Shown: positions 43,110 to 52,090 of the stretch, in pieces | Numbering within the stretch: the first letter of the stretch is position 1 | Layout of the letters: each line of letters starts with the position of its first letter | Assembly: GCA_963807065.1 (NCBI GenBank) | Contig: CAWDZQ010000003.1 | Coordinates: 1,364,001-1,428,000, forward strand | DNA: 64,000 nucleotides | Reading direction: 5' to 3' | Origin: CAWAND01 sp963807065 | GTDB lineage: Bacteria > Chloroflexota > Anaerolineae > Anaerolineales > E44-bin32 | The notes under the pieces: model-generated | What the model saw: only the letters and a program-made list of their open reading frames with translations | Told to the model about the DNA's origin: nothing | Databases searched by the model: none | Position numbers and translations under genes: made by a program

Positions 43110-43800
43110 TTGGCGCAAGGAATGGCTCCCTCTGGCAGCGATCGCAGCGACATGGATTCTGGCGGCCGCCGTATACTCGCGTGTCCCTGATCCGATGCCT
43201 ATCCACTGGAACGCCGCCGGCCTTCCAAATGGCTTCGGGTCACGCTTCACCGGGGTTTTGCTTGTTCCCATCATGTCGCTGGGCCTCTACCTGCTGTTTT
43301 TGGTGCTGCCACGCATCGACCCGCGCCAGGAAAACTACGCGCGCTTCGCGGATACCTACCGCTTCTTTCGAACCTTGATCCTCCTGTTCATGCTCTTCGT
43401 ATACGGCGTGACACTGGTGGCGGTCTTCCAACCCGGCTACCAGTTAAACAGTGCCTGGATGTTCGGTGGGGTGGGCTTCCTGCTGGCTGCCTTGGGGAAC
43501 TATCTGCCGCGTGTGCGGTCCAACTGGTTCGTGGGCATACGGACCCCGTGGACTCTGTCCGACGAAAGTGTGTGGCGAGACACGCATCGGCTGGGAGGTA
43601 GGATTTTCGTGATCGGCGGTGTCGCCATCGCAGCCGCCGGACTGCTCAAACCGGAGTGGGGTCTGGCCATCGTTTTGATCGGCAGTCTCTCAATCGCCAT
43701 CATCCCCATAGCCTACTCGTACGTGTTGTACCGGCGTCTCAAACACAGCCGGACCGGTGGGCCGGACAAGCAGCTTTCCGGCGACCAACCTGAGAACTAG
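43099..43800 (+). CDS. SdpI family membrane protein (DUF1648-SdpI)
   Basis: This 233-residue protein has about six membrane spans. The N-terminal DUF1648 part contains YSRVPDPMPIHWNAAGLPNG, typical of SdpI proteins. The SdpI part contains LGNYLPRVRSNWFVGIRTPW and SVWRDTHRLGGRIFVIGG. In B. subtilis SdpI gives immunity to the SdpC toxin and also acts as its receptor. No sdpABC-like toxin genes are seen here. The gene ends convergently with the SUMF1-like gene, their stop codons sharing bases. Confidence 0.87.
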   Translation: MKTDWRKEWLPLAAIAATWILAAAVYSRVPDPMPIHWNAAGLPNGFGSRFTGVLLVPIMSLGLYLLFLVLPRIDPRQENYARFADTYRFFRTLILLFMLFVYGVTLVAVFQPGYQLNSAWMFGGVGFLLAALGNYLPRVRSNWFVGIRTPWTLSDESVWRDTHRLGGRIFVIGGVAIAAAGLLKPEWGLAIVLIGSLSIAIIPIAYSYVLYRRLKHSRTGGPDKQLSGDQPEN

Positions 43801-44867
43801 GGCGCGGCGCAGCGAAAGCCGAGATCAACTCGGAAGGCATTCGGCGCCAAGGATCCCCGGTTGGCGGCTCGGTCGGGCAGCACCGAACCCTGCCAGGATG
43901 GCTCCAGCCACGACCCGCCCCTGATCACCTTCCAAGTACCTGATTTGGGTCCCTGTGGGTCGGCGGCCGCACTGGCGGCGTAAGCATCCGACTGATACCA
44001 GTCGCCAACCCACTCCCACACATTGCCCGACATGTCCAGCGCTCCGTAGGGGCTCGTGCCTTCCGGGAATGATCCCACCGGAGCGGCTTCGGCAAACCCA
44101 TCGTCAATGGTGGCATCCCGATAGGCAAACGGGCAGCTGGCATCGCAGAAGTTCAGCCGCAGCGAGGACCCCGTCTTGGGCACGCCCACCCATCCCCACG
44201 GGTACAGGCGCCCGTCGATCCCGCGGGCTGCCTTCTCCCATTCGGCCTCCGTCGGCAGGCGGCGACCCGCCCAGGAGCAGTACGCCGATGCCTGCAACCA
44301 GGTCACACCGGTCATCGGAAGCCGAGGATCGTTCCCGACGGCCGCCGCTAAGTCATCTGAGATCGGAGTGCAGGCTTCCGCCTCGATGCAGCCTTGGTAC
44401 ATCCCCTGGGTGACCTCGGTCTCATCGATCCAGAAAGCCGAGATTGTCAGCTTGTGCTGTGGGACTTCGTCCGGTTGGCTGCCCACAAAGGTCTTCTCAG
44501 TCCCCATCAGAAAATGCCCGGCGGGGACGGGGTGGAGGACCATCCCATCCCCCGGCGACGTCCATGGCTGCGCCCCCCGGTCTGCGGCGGGCGGCGTGGC
44601 GCGGTCCCAAGGCGTCACCACCGGTAGAGTCGCTGTCTGTGTCGGCGCAACTGGGGGCGGCGCGGTCGTTGCCGCGACCGTGGCCGTCGCCGCCGTGCGT
44701 CTGGTGGCAGGCAAACCGGAGGTCGGCGGTGGTCCAAATGTCGCCGCGGCGGGACCCGGCTGACACGCAGCCAGCGCCAGCCCGGCTGACGCCAACATCG
44801 GGCACAGAACCTTGGCCGCCACGCGAGGGAACGATGTGCCTTGCACGATTTTCATATCGGAGCTCAT
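43797..44867 (-). CDS. SUMF1/FGE-fold lipoprotein
   Basis: This 356-residue protein has a lipoprotein signal (ALAACQPG), a 60-residue Thr/Pro/Ala linker and a formylglycine-generating-enzyme fold. Landmarks are GHFLMGTEKTFVGSQPDEVP, FWIDETEVTQGMYQGCI, GRRLPTEAEWEKAARG, YGALDMSGNVWEWVGDWY and VIRGGSW, ending in RVDLGFRCAAP. The paired copper-binding cysteines of true sulfatase-activating enzymes are not found near the C-terminus. It is more likely a binding or structural member of the family than a modifying enzyme. It would be exposed on the outer face of the membrane. Confidence 0.85.
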   Translation of the reverse strand: MSSDMKIVQGTSFPRVAAKVLCPMLASAGLALAACQPGPAAATFGPPPTSGLPATRRTAATATVAATTAPPPVAPTQTATLPVVTPWDRATPPAADRGAQPWTSPGDGMVLHPVPAGHFLMGTEKTFVGSQPDEVPQHKLTISAFWIDETEVTQGMYQGCIEAEACTPISDDLAAAVGNDPRLPMTGVTWLQASAYCSWAGRRLPTEAEWEKAARGIDGRLYPWGWVGVPKTGSSLRLNFCDASCPFAYRDATIDDGFAEAAPVGSFPEGTSPYGALDMSGNVWEWVGDWYQSDAYAASAAADPQGPKSGTWKVIRGGSWLEPSWQGSVLPDRAANRGSLAPNAFRVDLGFRCAAP

Positions 44868-44930
44868 CTTAGCACCGCTCGGCCTATGGTGGCTTCCACG
44901 GACAAGACGTGATCAACAGCGTCCTTTGGG

Positions 44931-44960
44931 TTGTCCGATACCGAACGCCACCTTTATAAT
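44931..44960 (+). promoter_or_regulatory. Promoter of the lipoprotein gene at 45004
   Basis: TTGTCC (44931-44936), 18 bases, TATAAT (44955-44960), 43 bases before the GTG start; a GGAGAAGG sequence lies just upstream of that GTG. Confidence 0.6.
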
Positions 44961-45003
44961 GTCGGCTGCTGAAAGTTGCCCCTGATTATCGGAGAGAAGG
45001 CTT

Positions 45004-45663
45004 GTGGCCCGAGCTCTGACCCACCACCCCCTCGCGGTTGCCTTGATGTCCGTTTCGATGCTGACCCTTTCGGCCTGCGGCCAAATCCATCTGCCCTTCA
45101 TCGGCACGCCAACCCCGCTGCCGACGCCCACCCCTCCGATCGTCACCGGCCCGTCGGGGATCGGAGTGGACTGCGGCACAGGTGAGACGACCGGTGTTGA
45201 CCTGGGAAACAGCCTGACGGTCACGTCGGCCTCCGCCAGCCTCCCCGAACCGCCCATTGATTACGTTTTCACGGTTCAGTTTGGGGGGGTGGACAGCGTC
45301 CAAACCTCCTTCTATGGCGCACTCCTGCTCTACGAGCCTTCTTCGCCGCTGCTGGACCCGCCTGCCGAGAATTGGTATTTCGACAACGTCGGCAACGTGG
45401 TGTACGGCTTCATATTCAAGCCAGGGCTGCCCGACACGACATTCCGAGCGGTGGTTTCGGATGCCGGCTGGCAGGAGAGCAAGGCCACTCAGTTTCGTGC
45501 CAGGCTTGACTCCAACATGCTGACCATTCGCGTGCCGGCGTTCGAGATACCCCCCGGCACCCGATGGGCGTTGGCGATTGCCGACGGTACCCTGGTCACC
45601 TGCGAGGCCGTCGGCATCGGTTCAGACGACCTGCCTGCCCTCGATCTTCCCCCGCTCCCCTGA
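45004..45663 (+). CDS. Lipoprotein of unknown function
   Basis: This 219-residue protein has a signal peptide with lipobox LTLSACGQ, a short Pro/Thr spacer (GTPTPLPTPTPP) and a beta-rich domain of about 160 residues. That domain contains IDYVFTVQFGGVDSVQTSFY, a conserved-looking WYFDNVGN and two cysteines (GVDCGTG and VTCEAVG) that could pair. I do not recognise the domain. The start is GTG. It stands alone between the SUMF1-like gene and comM, with its own promoter. Confidence 0.7.
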   Translation: MARALTHHPLAVALMSVSMLTLSACGQIHLPFIGTPTPLPTPTPPIVTGPSGIGVDCGTGETTGVDLGNSLTVTSASASLPEPPIDYVFTVQFGGVDSVQTSFYGALLLYEPSSPLLDPPAENWYFDNVGNVVYGFIFKPGLPDTTFRAVVSDAGWQESKATQFRARLDSNMLTIRVPAFEIPPGTRWALAIADGTLVTCEAVGIGSDDLPALDLPPLP

Positions 45664-45700
45664 GGACCGGCCGACTTCAAGCACAGGCTTGCACCGTCAT

Positions 45701-45729
45701 TTGACCTCGCGGCAGCTTCGGTCTAGACT
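45701..45729 (+). promoter_or_regulatory. comM promoter, probably leaderless
   Basis: TTGACC (45701-45706), 17 bases, TAGACT (45724-45729), and the GTG start at 45736 only six bases later, without a Shine-Dalgarno sequence. Confidence 0.65.
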
Positions 45730-45735
45730 GGGACC

Positions 45736-47252
45736 GTGCTCGCAAGGGTCCACTCTTGTGCCGTCATTGGCCTTGAGGGGGCGATCGTCGAGATCGAAGT
45801 GGACACAGCACGCGGGCTGCCCTCTTTCACCATCGTCGGACTCCCCGACACGGCCGTCCAAGAAAGCCGGGAGCGCGTTCAGGCTGCGGTCAAGAACGCC
45901 GGCTTGAACTTCCCGCGCCACAAGGTCACCGTTAATCTGGCCCCGGCTGCCCTCCGCAAAGAGGGTCCGGCCTACGATCTTCCGATTGCCGTCGGCGTCC
46001 TGATCGCCTCGGAGCAGATCGCCCCCGACGGGCTGGACAAGACCCTTATCGTGGGCGAACTCTCATTGGACGGCTCCGTCCGGCACGTACGCGGCGTGCT
46101 CCCCATGGCAGCCCTGGCCTCGCGAGAGGGGATGCAACGCGTCCTGGTCCTCAAGCCGACTCGCATGAGGCGGCCCTGATCCCCGACCTGGAAGTGATCC
46201 CGGTGGCCTCGTTGACGGCCCTGGTCAACCATTTATCGGGCGTGGTACCCATTCCGCCCCGCACCAATCTGTCCCTTGAACTCGATCTACCCAGCCTGGC
46301 GACGGATTTTAACGAAGTCAAGGGACAGGACCACGTCAAGCGCGCCTTGGAAGTGGCTGCCGCCGGCGGCCACAACGTCCTGATGACCGGGCCGCCCGGA
46401 TCGGGAATGACCCTGCTGGCGCGGGCTTTGCCGTCGATCCTTCCCGCCATGAGTGTGGATGAGGCTCTCGACGTCACCCAGATCTACTCGGTGGCCGATC
46501 AGCTGCCGGAAGACATCCCACTGATCCAGAGCCGGCCCTTTCGATCGCCCCATCACACGATCTCGCACGCCGGCCTGGTTGGAGGCGGCAATTGGCCCCG
46601 GCCGGGAGAGATCTCGCTGGCCCACCACGGGGTCCTGTTCCTGGACGAACTCCCCGAGTTCGGCCGCCAGGTACTGGAGGTGCTGCGGCAGCCGATGGAA
46701 GGTAAGGTCGTGACCATCAGCCGAGCCCGCGGCGCGCTCACCTTCCCGGCCAATTTCATGCTGGTGGGCGCCATGAACCCTTGCCCGTGCGGATTCTTTG
46801 GGGACCAGGGGCGCGAATGCACTTGCTCCCCGGCCTCTGTCACCAGATACCAGAAGAGGATCTCGGGACCGCTGCTCGACCGCATCGACATTCACATTGA
46901 AGTGCCAAGGGTCGATTTCATAAAGCTATCCGACGACCGATTGGGAGAACCCTCGATGGACATCCGCTCCCGGGTCGAGGCGGCCCGCCAGCGCCAACGC
47001 TCTCGCCTGGCAGACGCCGACCTGGCGTGCAACGCCGACATGGGCCCGGGTGAGGTGCGTCGATTTTGTCCGCTTGACACGCCGGGACGCACATTGATCC
47101 GTCAGGCCATGCAGCAGCTCCAGCTCTCGGCGCGCGCCTTCCACCGCATCCTCAAGCTGGCCCGCACCATCGCCGACCTCTCCGGAGACTCCGACCTCAA
47201 GCCGCCCCATCTGGCCGAAGCGCTCCAGTACCGGCCACGCAGGTGGACCTAA
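45736..47252 (+). pseudogene. comM: comM/yifB (Mg-chelatase-like AAA ATPase), frameshifted
   Basis: The gene encodes a ComM/YifB-type helicase, which in some bacteria promotes branch migration during natural transformation. The first frame (45736-46179) gives the N-terminal Lon-like domain (VHSCAVIGLEGAIVEIEVD) to VLVLKP, then leaves the family. The second frame (from about 46158) continues DSHEAALIPDLEVIPVASL through Walker A TGPPGSGMTLLARAL, Walker B VLFLDELPEF and the zinc-finger-like NPCPCGFFGD to the normal C-terminus. One base is missing near 46156-46158. All other parts are intact, so a recent mutation or a sequencing error is as likely as a true pseudogene. Confidence 0.85.
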
Positions 47253-47609
47253 GTACGCCGGCCCTCCTCTTGCCCCCCGTCAGAGGCACGGCTCAACCTT
47301 CGCCGGCGGCGGATCCCTTGGGCGTGTTCGACCGCTGCGCTGCCTGGCCTGGGGTCTGCGCGGCCCGGGGGTCAATAGGCTCCATCGACGGCATGAATTC
47401 TCTTGTAGTGGGAGAGCTAGCGTACGAAGCAATTCAGCAAGGGGCGTGGCGCCCTGAGTCACGGCAAGAAGGACGTTTGAGATGGGCACCACATGAAGAT
47501 CCAGTGCTGCTCAGCTCGGACGTGGCAATTGCCATCTCAAACCAGGTTCTTGCGGACTTCCAGATAGACTAGAAAGACTGGTGGTGTCGTTCGGCACTGC
47601 GGTGGGTGG
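47253..47609. other. Intergenic region after comM; possible 59-codon ORF
   Basis: Between comM and the convergent LamG gene there is no recognised gene. An ATG at 47393 opens 59 codons to 47572 (MNSLVVGELAYEAIQQGAW and on), without a ribosome site or homologue I know. Base composition drops in GC after about 47390, in line with the start of foreign or decayed DNA. Confidence 0.35.
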
Positions 47610-48800
47610 CTATTCACCCAACGGGGCCGTTGAATCCACCCACATGGCAGGGGACCCATTGCCTGGCAACCCTCGAGCGCCATCGTAGAGTGTTCCACTA
47701 TGTCCGTTCAGGCTGTCGTCCGACAACACGGTGCCCGATCCATCTGACATCTGATAGTAAGCAACAAGGGCAGGATCAAGGGTGCTCAAGGGTGCGTTCA
47801 TATCCATGGACACCTGTGACTCCGTCCGTGCGATGGACCAAAGCCGCAGCTCGTCGATTTGCCCATCAAATGTCAAAACCCGGTCGCTGCTGACGATGAC
47901 CCCGCCCAGGTCCAGGACAGGCTCTCCAGTGGTAGGTTGCTGAGTTGCTCCGCTGAGCAGGGCGCCAACTTCGACCCCGTTCTTGTACGCTCGAAGCATC
48001 CCGTCGCCGTGAACAAGTGCCACGTGAACCCACTCGCCGGGAGTGTACTCAATCGGGATCATGTCTACCGGTGAGCCGCTCGACCCATCGTAATTCCAGA
48101 CCCAGATCCGATCCATGCCATTGACTTCGCCGATGGCGATCCCCCACCAGCGGGGCCGATCGCCAAAGATCACGTTACACCAAGGTATGGTGTCTACGTC
48201 GCAGGGCCCGACCTGAGTGTCCGGTTTCACCCAAAGGCTGACAGTCTTCGTTTCCTCCCAACCATCACCAAATATTGTGTGGGTGGACGGGAACTCAACA
48301 AAGTCCGTCGTTCCATCAAAGTCGAGGGCGTAGCCGCCTCCACCGGAAGGTGACGTCGCTGAAGGCGTCGGCGTGAAGGTGGGGGATCCCGTCGCAGTCG
48401 ACGTATCCGTCGCCGTGGGGGTATCCGTCGGTATGGCGGTGGGGGTGCTCGTCGCAGTCGACGTATCCGTCGCCGTGGGGGTATCCGTCGGTATGGCGGT
48501 GGGGGTGCTCGTCGCAGTCGACGTATCCGTCGCTGGGGCGGTATCCGTCGGTGTGGCGGTGGGGGTGCTCGTCGCAGTTTGCGTTGCGGTGGGTGTCTCC
48601 GTAGGGGTAGAACCCCCGGAGGCAAAGCCATTGATTACGATAGGCAAGAACAAAAGTTGGGGTGTTGTGTCCAACAGTTGCTGAGCCCGGGCCGAATCAA
48701 CTTGTGTGGTGAAGATGAACCCGTAGGTGGAGAGGGTCAACGCAAGGACGAGCCCGGCTGAAGCAATGAGCGAGCGACGGATCGATGGATCGCCCTTCAT
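47610..48800 (-). CDS. Secreted LamG/concanavalin A-like domain protein
   Basis: This 396-residue protein has a signal peptide (SLIASAGLVLALTLSTYGF), then LLFLPIVING, a motif that often precedes Thr/Pro linkers in Anaerolineae secreted proteins. A 95-residue linker with 20-residue repeats follows, and then a C-terminal LamG-type jelly roll of about 220 residues (YALDFDGTTDFVEFPSTHT, VSLWVKPDTQVG, GEWVHVALVHGDGMLRAY, FDGQIDELRLWS). LamG folds bind carbohydrate or protein. No sorting signal is seen at the C-terminus, so it may be released. GGAGAG lies five bases before the ATG. It lies inside the segment flanked by comM copies. Confidence 0.82.
   Translation of the reverse strand: MKGDPSIRRSLIASAGLVLALTLSTYGFIFTTQVDSARAQQLLDTTPQLLFLPIVINGFASGGSTPTETPTATQTATSTPTATPTDTAPATDTSTATSTPTAIPTDTPTATDTSTATSTPTAIPTDTPTATDTSTATGSPTFTPTPSATSPSGGGGYALDFDGTTDFVEFPSTHTIFGDGWEETKTVSLWVKPDTQVGPCDVDTIPWCNVIFGDRPRWWGIAIGEVNGMDRIWVWNYDGSSGSPVDMIPIEYTPGEWVHVALVHGDGMLRAYKNGVEVGALLSGATQQPTTGEPVLDLGGVIVSSDRVLTFDGQIDELRLWSIARTESQVSMDMNAPLSTLDPALVAYYQMSDGSGTVLSDDSLNGHSGTLYDGARGLPGNGSPAMWVDSTAPLGE
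48391..48578 (-). repeat. 60-bp tandem repeat in the LamG gene
   Basis: Units at 48391-48450 and 48451-48510 are identical base for base, the third (48511-48570) differs at a few positions, and a partial fourth follows. They encode a 20-residue Thr/Ala/Ser/Pro unit of the linker. The identity at silent sites points to recent expansion. Confidence 0.9.
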
Positions 48801-49968
48801 AAAGACTCTCCGGACATCTCCATGGTATAGTGTCGACTGGATCCCAGTGGCTCCTCCCGGACGTTACCGGGGTCCGTGAAAACAGACTGAACCCGGGAGA
48901 AGCTGAAAAAACTCCGAAAATTCACTTCCGGTGTCATAGACCCATGCTGCGTTCGTCGTCAAAGTGCCGGGATGTAGTCCAGAAGATCGTCTCCACAATT
49001 GACCGTGACTGTAAGAACCTGATGGCCAGCACGAGTGGACCCCTTCCCCTTTGGCGTCGCGCTTTGCTCGTCCCGTATCTAAGATATGGCCAAGAGAATG
49101 TCCATGACCTTGGCACTGCGGTGGCCGCACATTTAAGAACTGGAGAGATTGTGGGATCAACCCTGGTCTCTTGACTCCATTGTATACCAACTCACTCAAG
49201 CTCGCATGCCATCCATGTGTCAGTCTCCCATACGGACGGACTTGCCAGATCCTCATGTTTTCCGGTGTTCACCGGTTGCCCGCTGCCCAGGCTAGGACCC
49301 AGATGCGACCGGCCCTTGAGGATCCATCCCATTACCTGGGATGCTTCGTTTGCAGTAAGGCAGCAGCGAGCTTGAAGCCTAGGGGCTCTTGTACTGTATG
49401 TAACCGCCGTCGGGCCAGACCTGGGGTGCGAGTTTGGAAGGCAGTACAGTCGATCAGTGGATGGCTTCGGAGAGAGAGGTGGGCAAGAAGTTGTTATCCG
49501 TTGGGATGCGGACTTGGGAGGTCCGTATCCCACCGTACTCTTTTTCGAGCCGTGTTGGGTTTGATCGCTCACGCCCAGGGATTTGCAGCATGACCCACAG
49601 TCTGACCCTGGCTCAACCGGACCTTGGCTTCACGCAGTTTGCCGATAATCTGTTCGGGGGTGTGTCTTTGTCGTGGTATCTGACTCTTCTCCCTTGCCTG
49701 ATCCTAACTCTACAACTGAACTAATATTTGGGGGGCAGGTCAGCCCGCCCGGGGCATCGCAATCTGCTGGAGCGCCCTTGTCCGAACCGATTTGCGGGCG
49801 CGTCAAATCCATCCGGGGCCCGCAGGCGCCTTGACAGCCCCGCATGGAAGGCATAGATTGGCTATGTAAAGTGGGGGAGACCACCACCCGGCGTGTGGGA
49901 GTTGGGGGAAAGGGCCCGACGCGGCTCTCCTACCTAGGCAGAAGGGTCAATCGGGCCGGACCCCTGCA
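48801..49968. other. Anonymous 1.2-kb intergenic segment
   Basis: The left end contains the leader and a TATACC-like -10 box of the LamG gene. The remaining 1.1 kb has lower GC than its surroundings. Several open frames of 70-140 codons exist on both strands, but none has a ribosome site, family resemblance or coding bias. CCGGTG-TT-CACCGG at 49262-49275 is a small perfect palindrome. It reads as decayed or non-coding foreign DNA. Confidence 0.45.
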
Positions 49969-49998
49969 TTGCCATGGAGAAGAAGGGGGTGGCGCACC

Positions 49999-51330
49999 TT
50001 GCACCACGCGACAGGGACCAACAATAAGCGAGGAACTCGCCGCCTGGCCACCATTCTGGGGACGCTCGGCCTCGCGATCGTCCTCGCGCTGAGTGGCCCA
50101 GAGGCAATCTCCCTGGCAGCTCCGGTCGCGCAGATTTCGCCCCCACTCGGCGCGGCGACGACCTACTCTGTTCTGGCCGGCTCGACAGTGACCAATACCG
50201 GCCTGACCTCTGTTTCTGGAGATCTCGGTCTCAGTCCAGGTTCCGCGGTCACAGGCTTTCCTCCGGGGACCGTCGCAGGGACAATCCACATCTCGGATGC
50301 GAGCGCGGTCGCGGCTCAGACTGATAACGCCACCGCGTTCAGCGCCCTCGACCAGCCTTGCGACACCATATGGGCGGGGGTACAGGACCTAAGCGCGGTG
50401 TCGCCCCTCGGGACCGGGGTCTACTGCGCCGTCGCTTTCACATTGTCCGGAAATCTCGCGCTCATTGGGCCAGGCCCCTGGATCTTCAAGTCTGCATCAA
50501 CGCTCATCACGTCGCCCGATTCGTCGGTGACCGGTGGCGACCCATGTAACGTGTGGTGGAGGGTAGGAAGCTCCGCGACAATCGATTTACGCACGTCGTT
50601 CATCGGGAACATCCTTGCTTTCACGTCGATTACCGTGAATGCAGGCGCGAGCTTGAACGGTCGAGCCTTGGCGCAGAATGGCGCAGTGACATTGGATACC
50701 GACACCATCACCGGCCCTGTCTGCTTCGTCCCCCCGACCCCGACCGCCACACCCACGGACACGCCCACGCCGTCCGCGACCCCGACCGCCACGCCCACGG
50801 ACACGCCCACGCCTTCTCCGACCCCGACCGCCACACCCACGGACACGCCCACGCCGTCTCCGACCCCGACCGCCACACCCACGAACACGTCCACGCCGTC
50901 TCCGACCATCACACCCACGAACACGTCCACGCCGTCTCCGACCCCGACCGCCACATCCACGGACACGTCCACGCCGTCTCCAACCCCGACCGCCACACCC
51001 ACGGAAACTTCCACGCCGTCTCCGACCCCGACCCCGACAGTCACCGCCACCGATCCACCCACGCCGACTGCGACCCCGATCGCCACACTTACGCCATCTA
51101 TGACTCCGACCGCCACGCCCACGCCCTCTACGATCCTGACCGCCGCAGCTCCGACCAATACGCCCGCCAGTGTCCGCCCCACGGTTGTAGATTTGCCAGA
51201 CACTGGCGGTGGTGCTCCCATACGAAATGGGAACCTTCCGTGGAATCTGGTGATGGTCGGTGGCTTCAGCACCCTAGCTTTGGCCGCAGCCGTTCGAGCA
51301 TACCGTCGCACCCAACTACCGAAGGAGTAG
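49999..51330 (+). CDS. DUF3494 (ice-binding-like) protein with LPDTG sorting signal
   Basis: The protein has a signal peptide (hydrophobic core LATILGTLGLAIVLALS) and a DUF3494 beta-solenoid of about 190 residues. The domain shows LGAATTYSVLAGSTVTNTGL, GSAVTGFPPGTVAGTIH, NVWWRVGSSATIDLRTSFIG and ALAQNGAVTLDTDTITGPVC. Next is a 150-residue Thr/Pro linker and a cell-wall-type sorting signal: VVDLPDTGGG, a membrane helix and the basic tail RAYRRTQLPKE. DUF3494 proteins include ice-binding adhesins, but many members have other surface roles. A TTG at 49999 with GGGGGT upstream is the better start; an in-frame TTG at 49969 is possible. The sortase follows after 10 bases. Confidence 0.85.
   Translation: MHHATGTNNKRGTRRLATILGTLGLAIVLALSGPEAISLAAPVAQISPPLGAATTYSVLAGSTVTNTGLTSVSGDLGLSPGSAVTGFPPGTVAGTIHISDASAVAAQTDNATAFSALDQPCDTIWAGVQDLSAVSPLGTGVYCAVAFTLSGNLALIGPGPWIFKSASTLITSPDSSVTGGDPCNVWWRVGSSATIDLRTSFIGNILAFTSITVNAGASLNGRALAQNGAVTLDTDTITGPVCFVPPTPTATPTDTPTPSATPTATPTDTPTPSPTPTATPTDTPTPSPTPTATPTNTSTPSPTITPTNTSTPSPTPTATSTDTSTPSPTPTATPTETSTPSPTPTPTVTATDPPTPTATPIATLTPSMTPTATPTPSTILTAAAPTNTPASVRPTVVDLPDTGGGAPIRNGNLPWNLVMVGGFSTLALAAAVRAYRRTQLPKE
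50737..51024 (+). repeat. 42-bp tandem repeat in the DUF3494 gene
   Basis: Starting with ACCCCGACCGCC, units of 42 bases at 50737, 50779, 50821, 50863, 50941 and 50983 encode 14-residue Thr/Pro units. One shortened unit of 36 bases starts at 50905. Units differ by single bases. Confidence 0.88.
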
Positions 51331-51340
51331 CGGCGGCTTT

Positions 51341-52090
51341 ATGCGAACGGAGTGTGATCCGACGCGCCGCAGATCTGTCGGTTGCTTGGCAACCGTTCTG
51401 GTGATTGCGGCAGCGCTTGCGGGATGCGGGAAAACAGAGGCGGGGGAGGCACAACCAACGCCATCCCCGTCCCCTGTGCTGTTGCCATCGGTTCAGATCC
51501 GGACGACAGTTCAACCGACACCTTCGCCCCTAGCCCTTGGGCCGCTCTTTGATTCAGGCCTCGACCTAATGGCCGGGCCAGTGGCCGTGCCGCTCGAACT
51601 TCAGATTCCTTCCCTCGAGGTCAATGCCTCTGTGCTTGGTGTCGGCCTCACATCGGAAAACCGGATGGATTCGCCAAAAGGTCCGATCGGCGATCCGATT
51701 TGGCAGACGGCATTCTGGTATCGCGGAGGCGGCATCCCGGGCGAGGTAGGCACGGCCACGATTGCCGCGCACGTCGACGATCCGCTCGGACGACCTGAGA
51801 TCTTCGCTCACATTGGGGATCTCAGACCAGGTGACCTGATCGTCGTCCACAATACTAGGTCCGACCTTGACGTTCGCTTCTTCGTCAACGAGATCCGGGT
51901 GTACACCGTCAAGGAGTCTTCCGACCCGGCGGTGCTTGCGCAGATCTACGGGGCCGGACCGGTTGACGGCACGGAACCACAACCGGCACCCGACGGCCTC
52001 TCGCACCTGACGCTCATTACCTGCGCCGGAAACTTCGTCAACGGACAGTACGATCGCCACACAGTCGTTTACGCCACGAGGAGAGAGTGA
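51341..52090 (+). CDS. Class F-like sortase with lipoprotein signal
   Basis: This 249-residue protein has an N-terminal signal whose cleavage region reads AAALAGCGKT, a lipobox, so it is probably anchored by lipid rather than by a membrane helix. A Pro/Thr spacer is followed by the sortase domain: LQIPSLEVNASVLGVGL, catalytic His in TATIAAHVDDPLGRPEIF, Cys in HLTLITCAGNFVNGQY and Arg in Y-D-R-H-T-V-V-Y-A. This fits class F enzymes of Actinobacteria and Chloroflexi. It lies 10 bases after the LPDTG protein gene and is surely its partner. Attachment partner on the surface is unknown. Confidence 0.85.
   Translation: MRTECDPTRRRSVGCLATVLVIAAALAGCGKTEAGEAQPTPSPSPVLLPSVQIRTTVQPTPSPLALGPLFDSGLDLMAGPVAVPLELQIPSLEVNASVLGVGLTSENRMDSPKGPIGDPIWQTAFWYRGGGIPGEVGTATIAAHVDDPLGRPEIFAHIGDLRPGDLIVVHNTRSDLDVRFFVNEIRVYTVKESSDPAVLAQIYGAGPVDGTEPQPAPDGLSHLTLITCAGNFVNGQYDRHTVVYATRRE

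Noticed and set aside
46156..46160. Programmed frameshift in comM
   Set aside because: No slippery heptamer or downstream stimulatory stem is evident, and two other genes nearby show similar single-base breaks, so mutation or error is simpler.
48391..48578. Regular repeats considered as a CRISPR array
   Set aside because: The units are adjacent without unique spacers and encode a Thr/Pro linker in frame.
50421..51311. A 296-codon open frame opposite the DUF3494 gene, rich in Val and Gly
   Set aside because: It is the antisense of the Thr/Pro repeat codons; no ribosome site, and the plus strand has clear domains.
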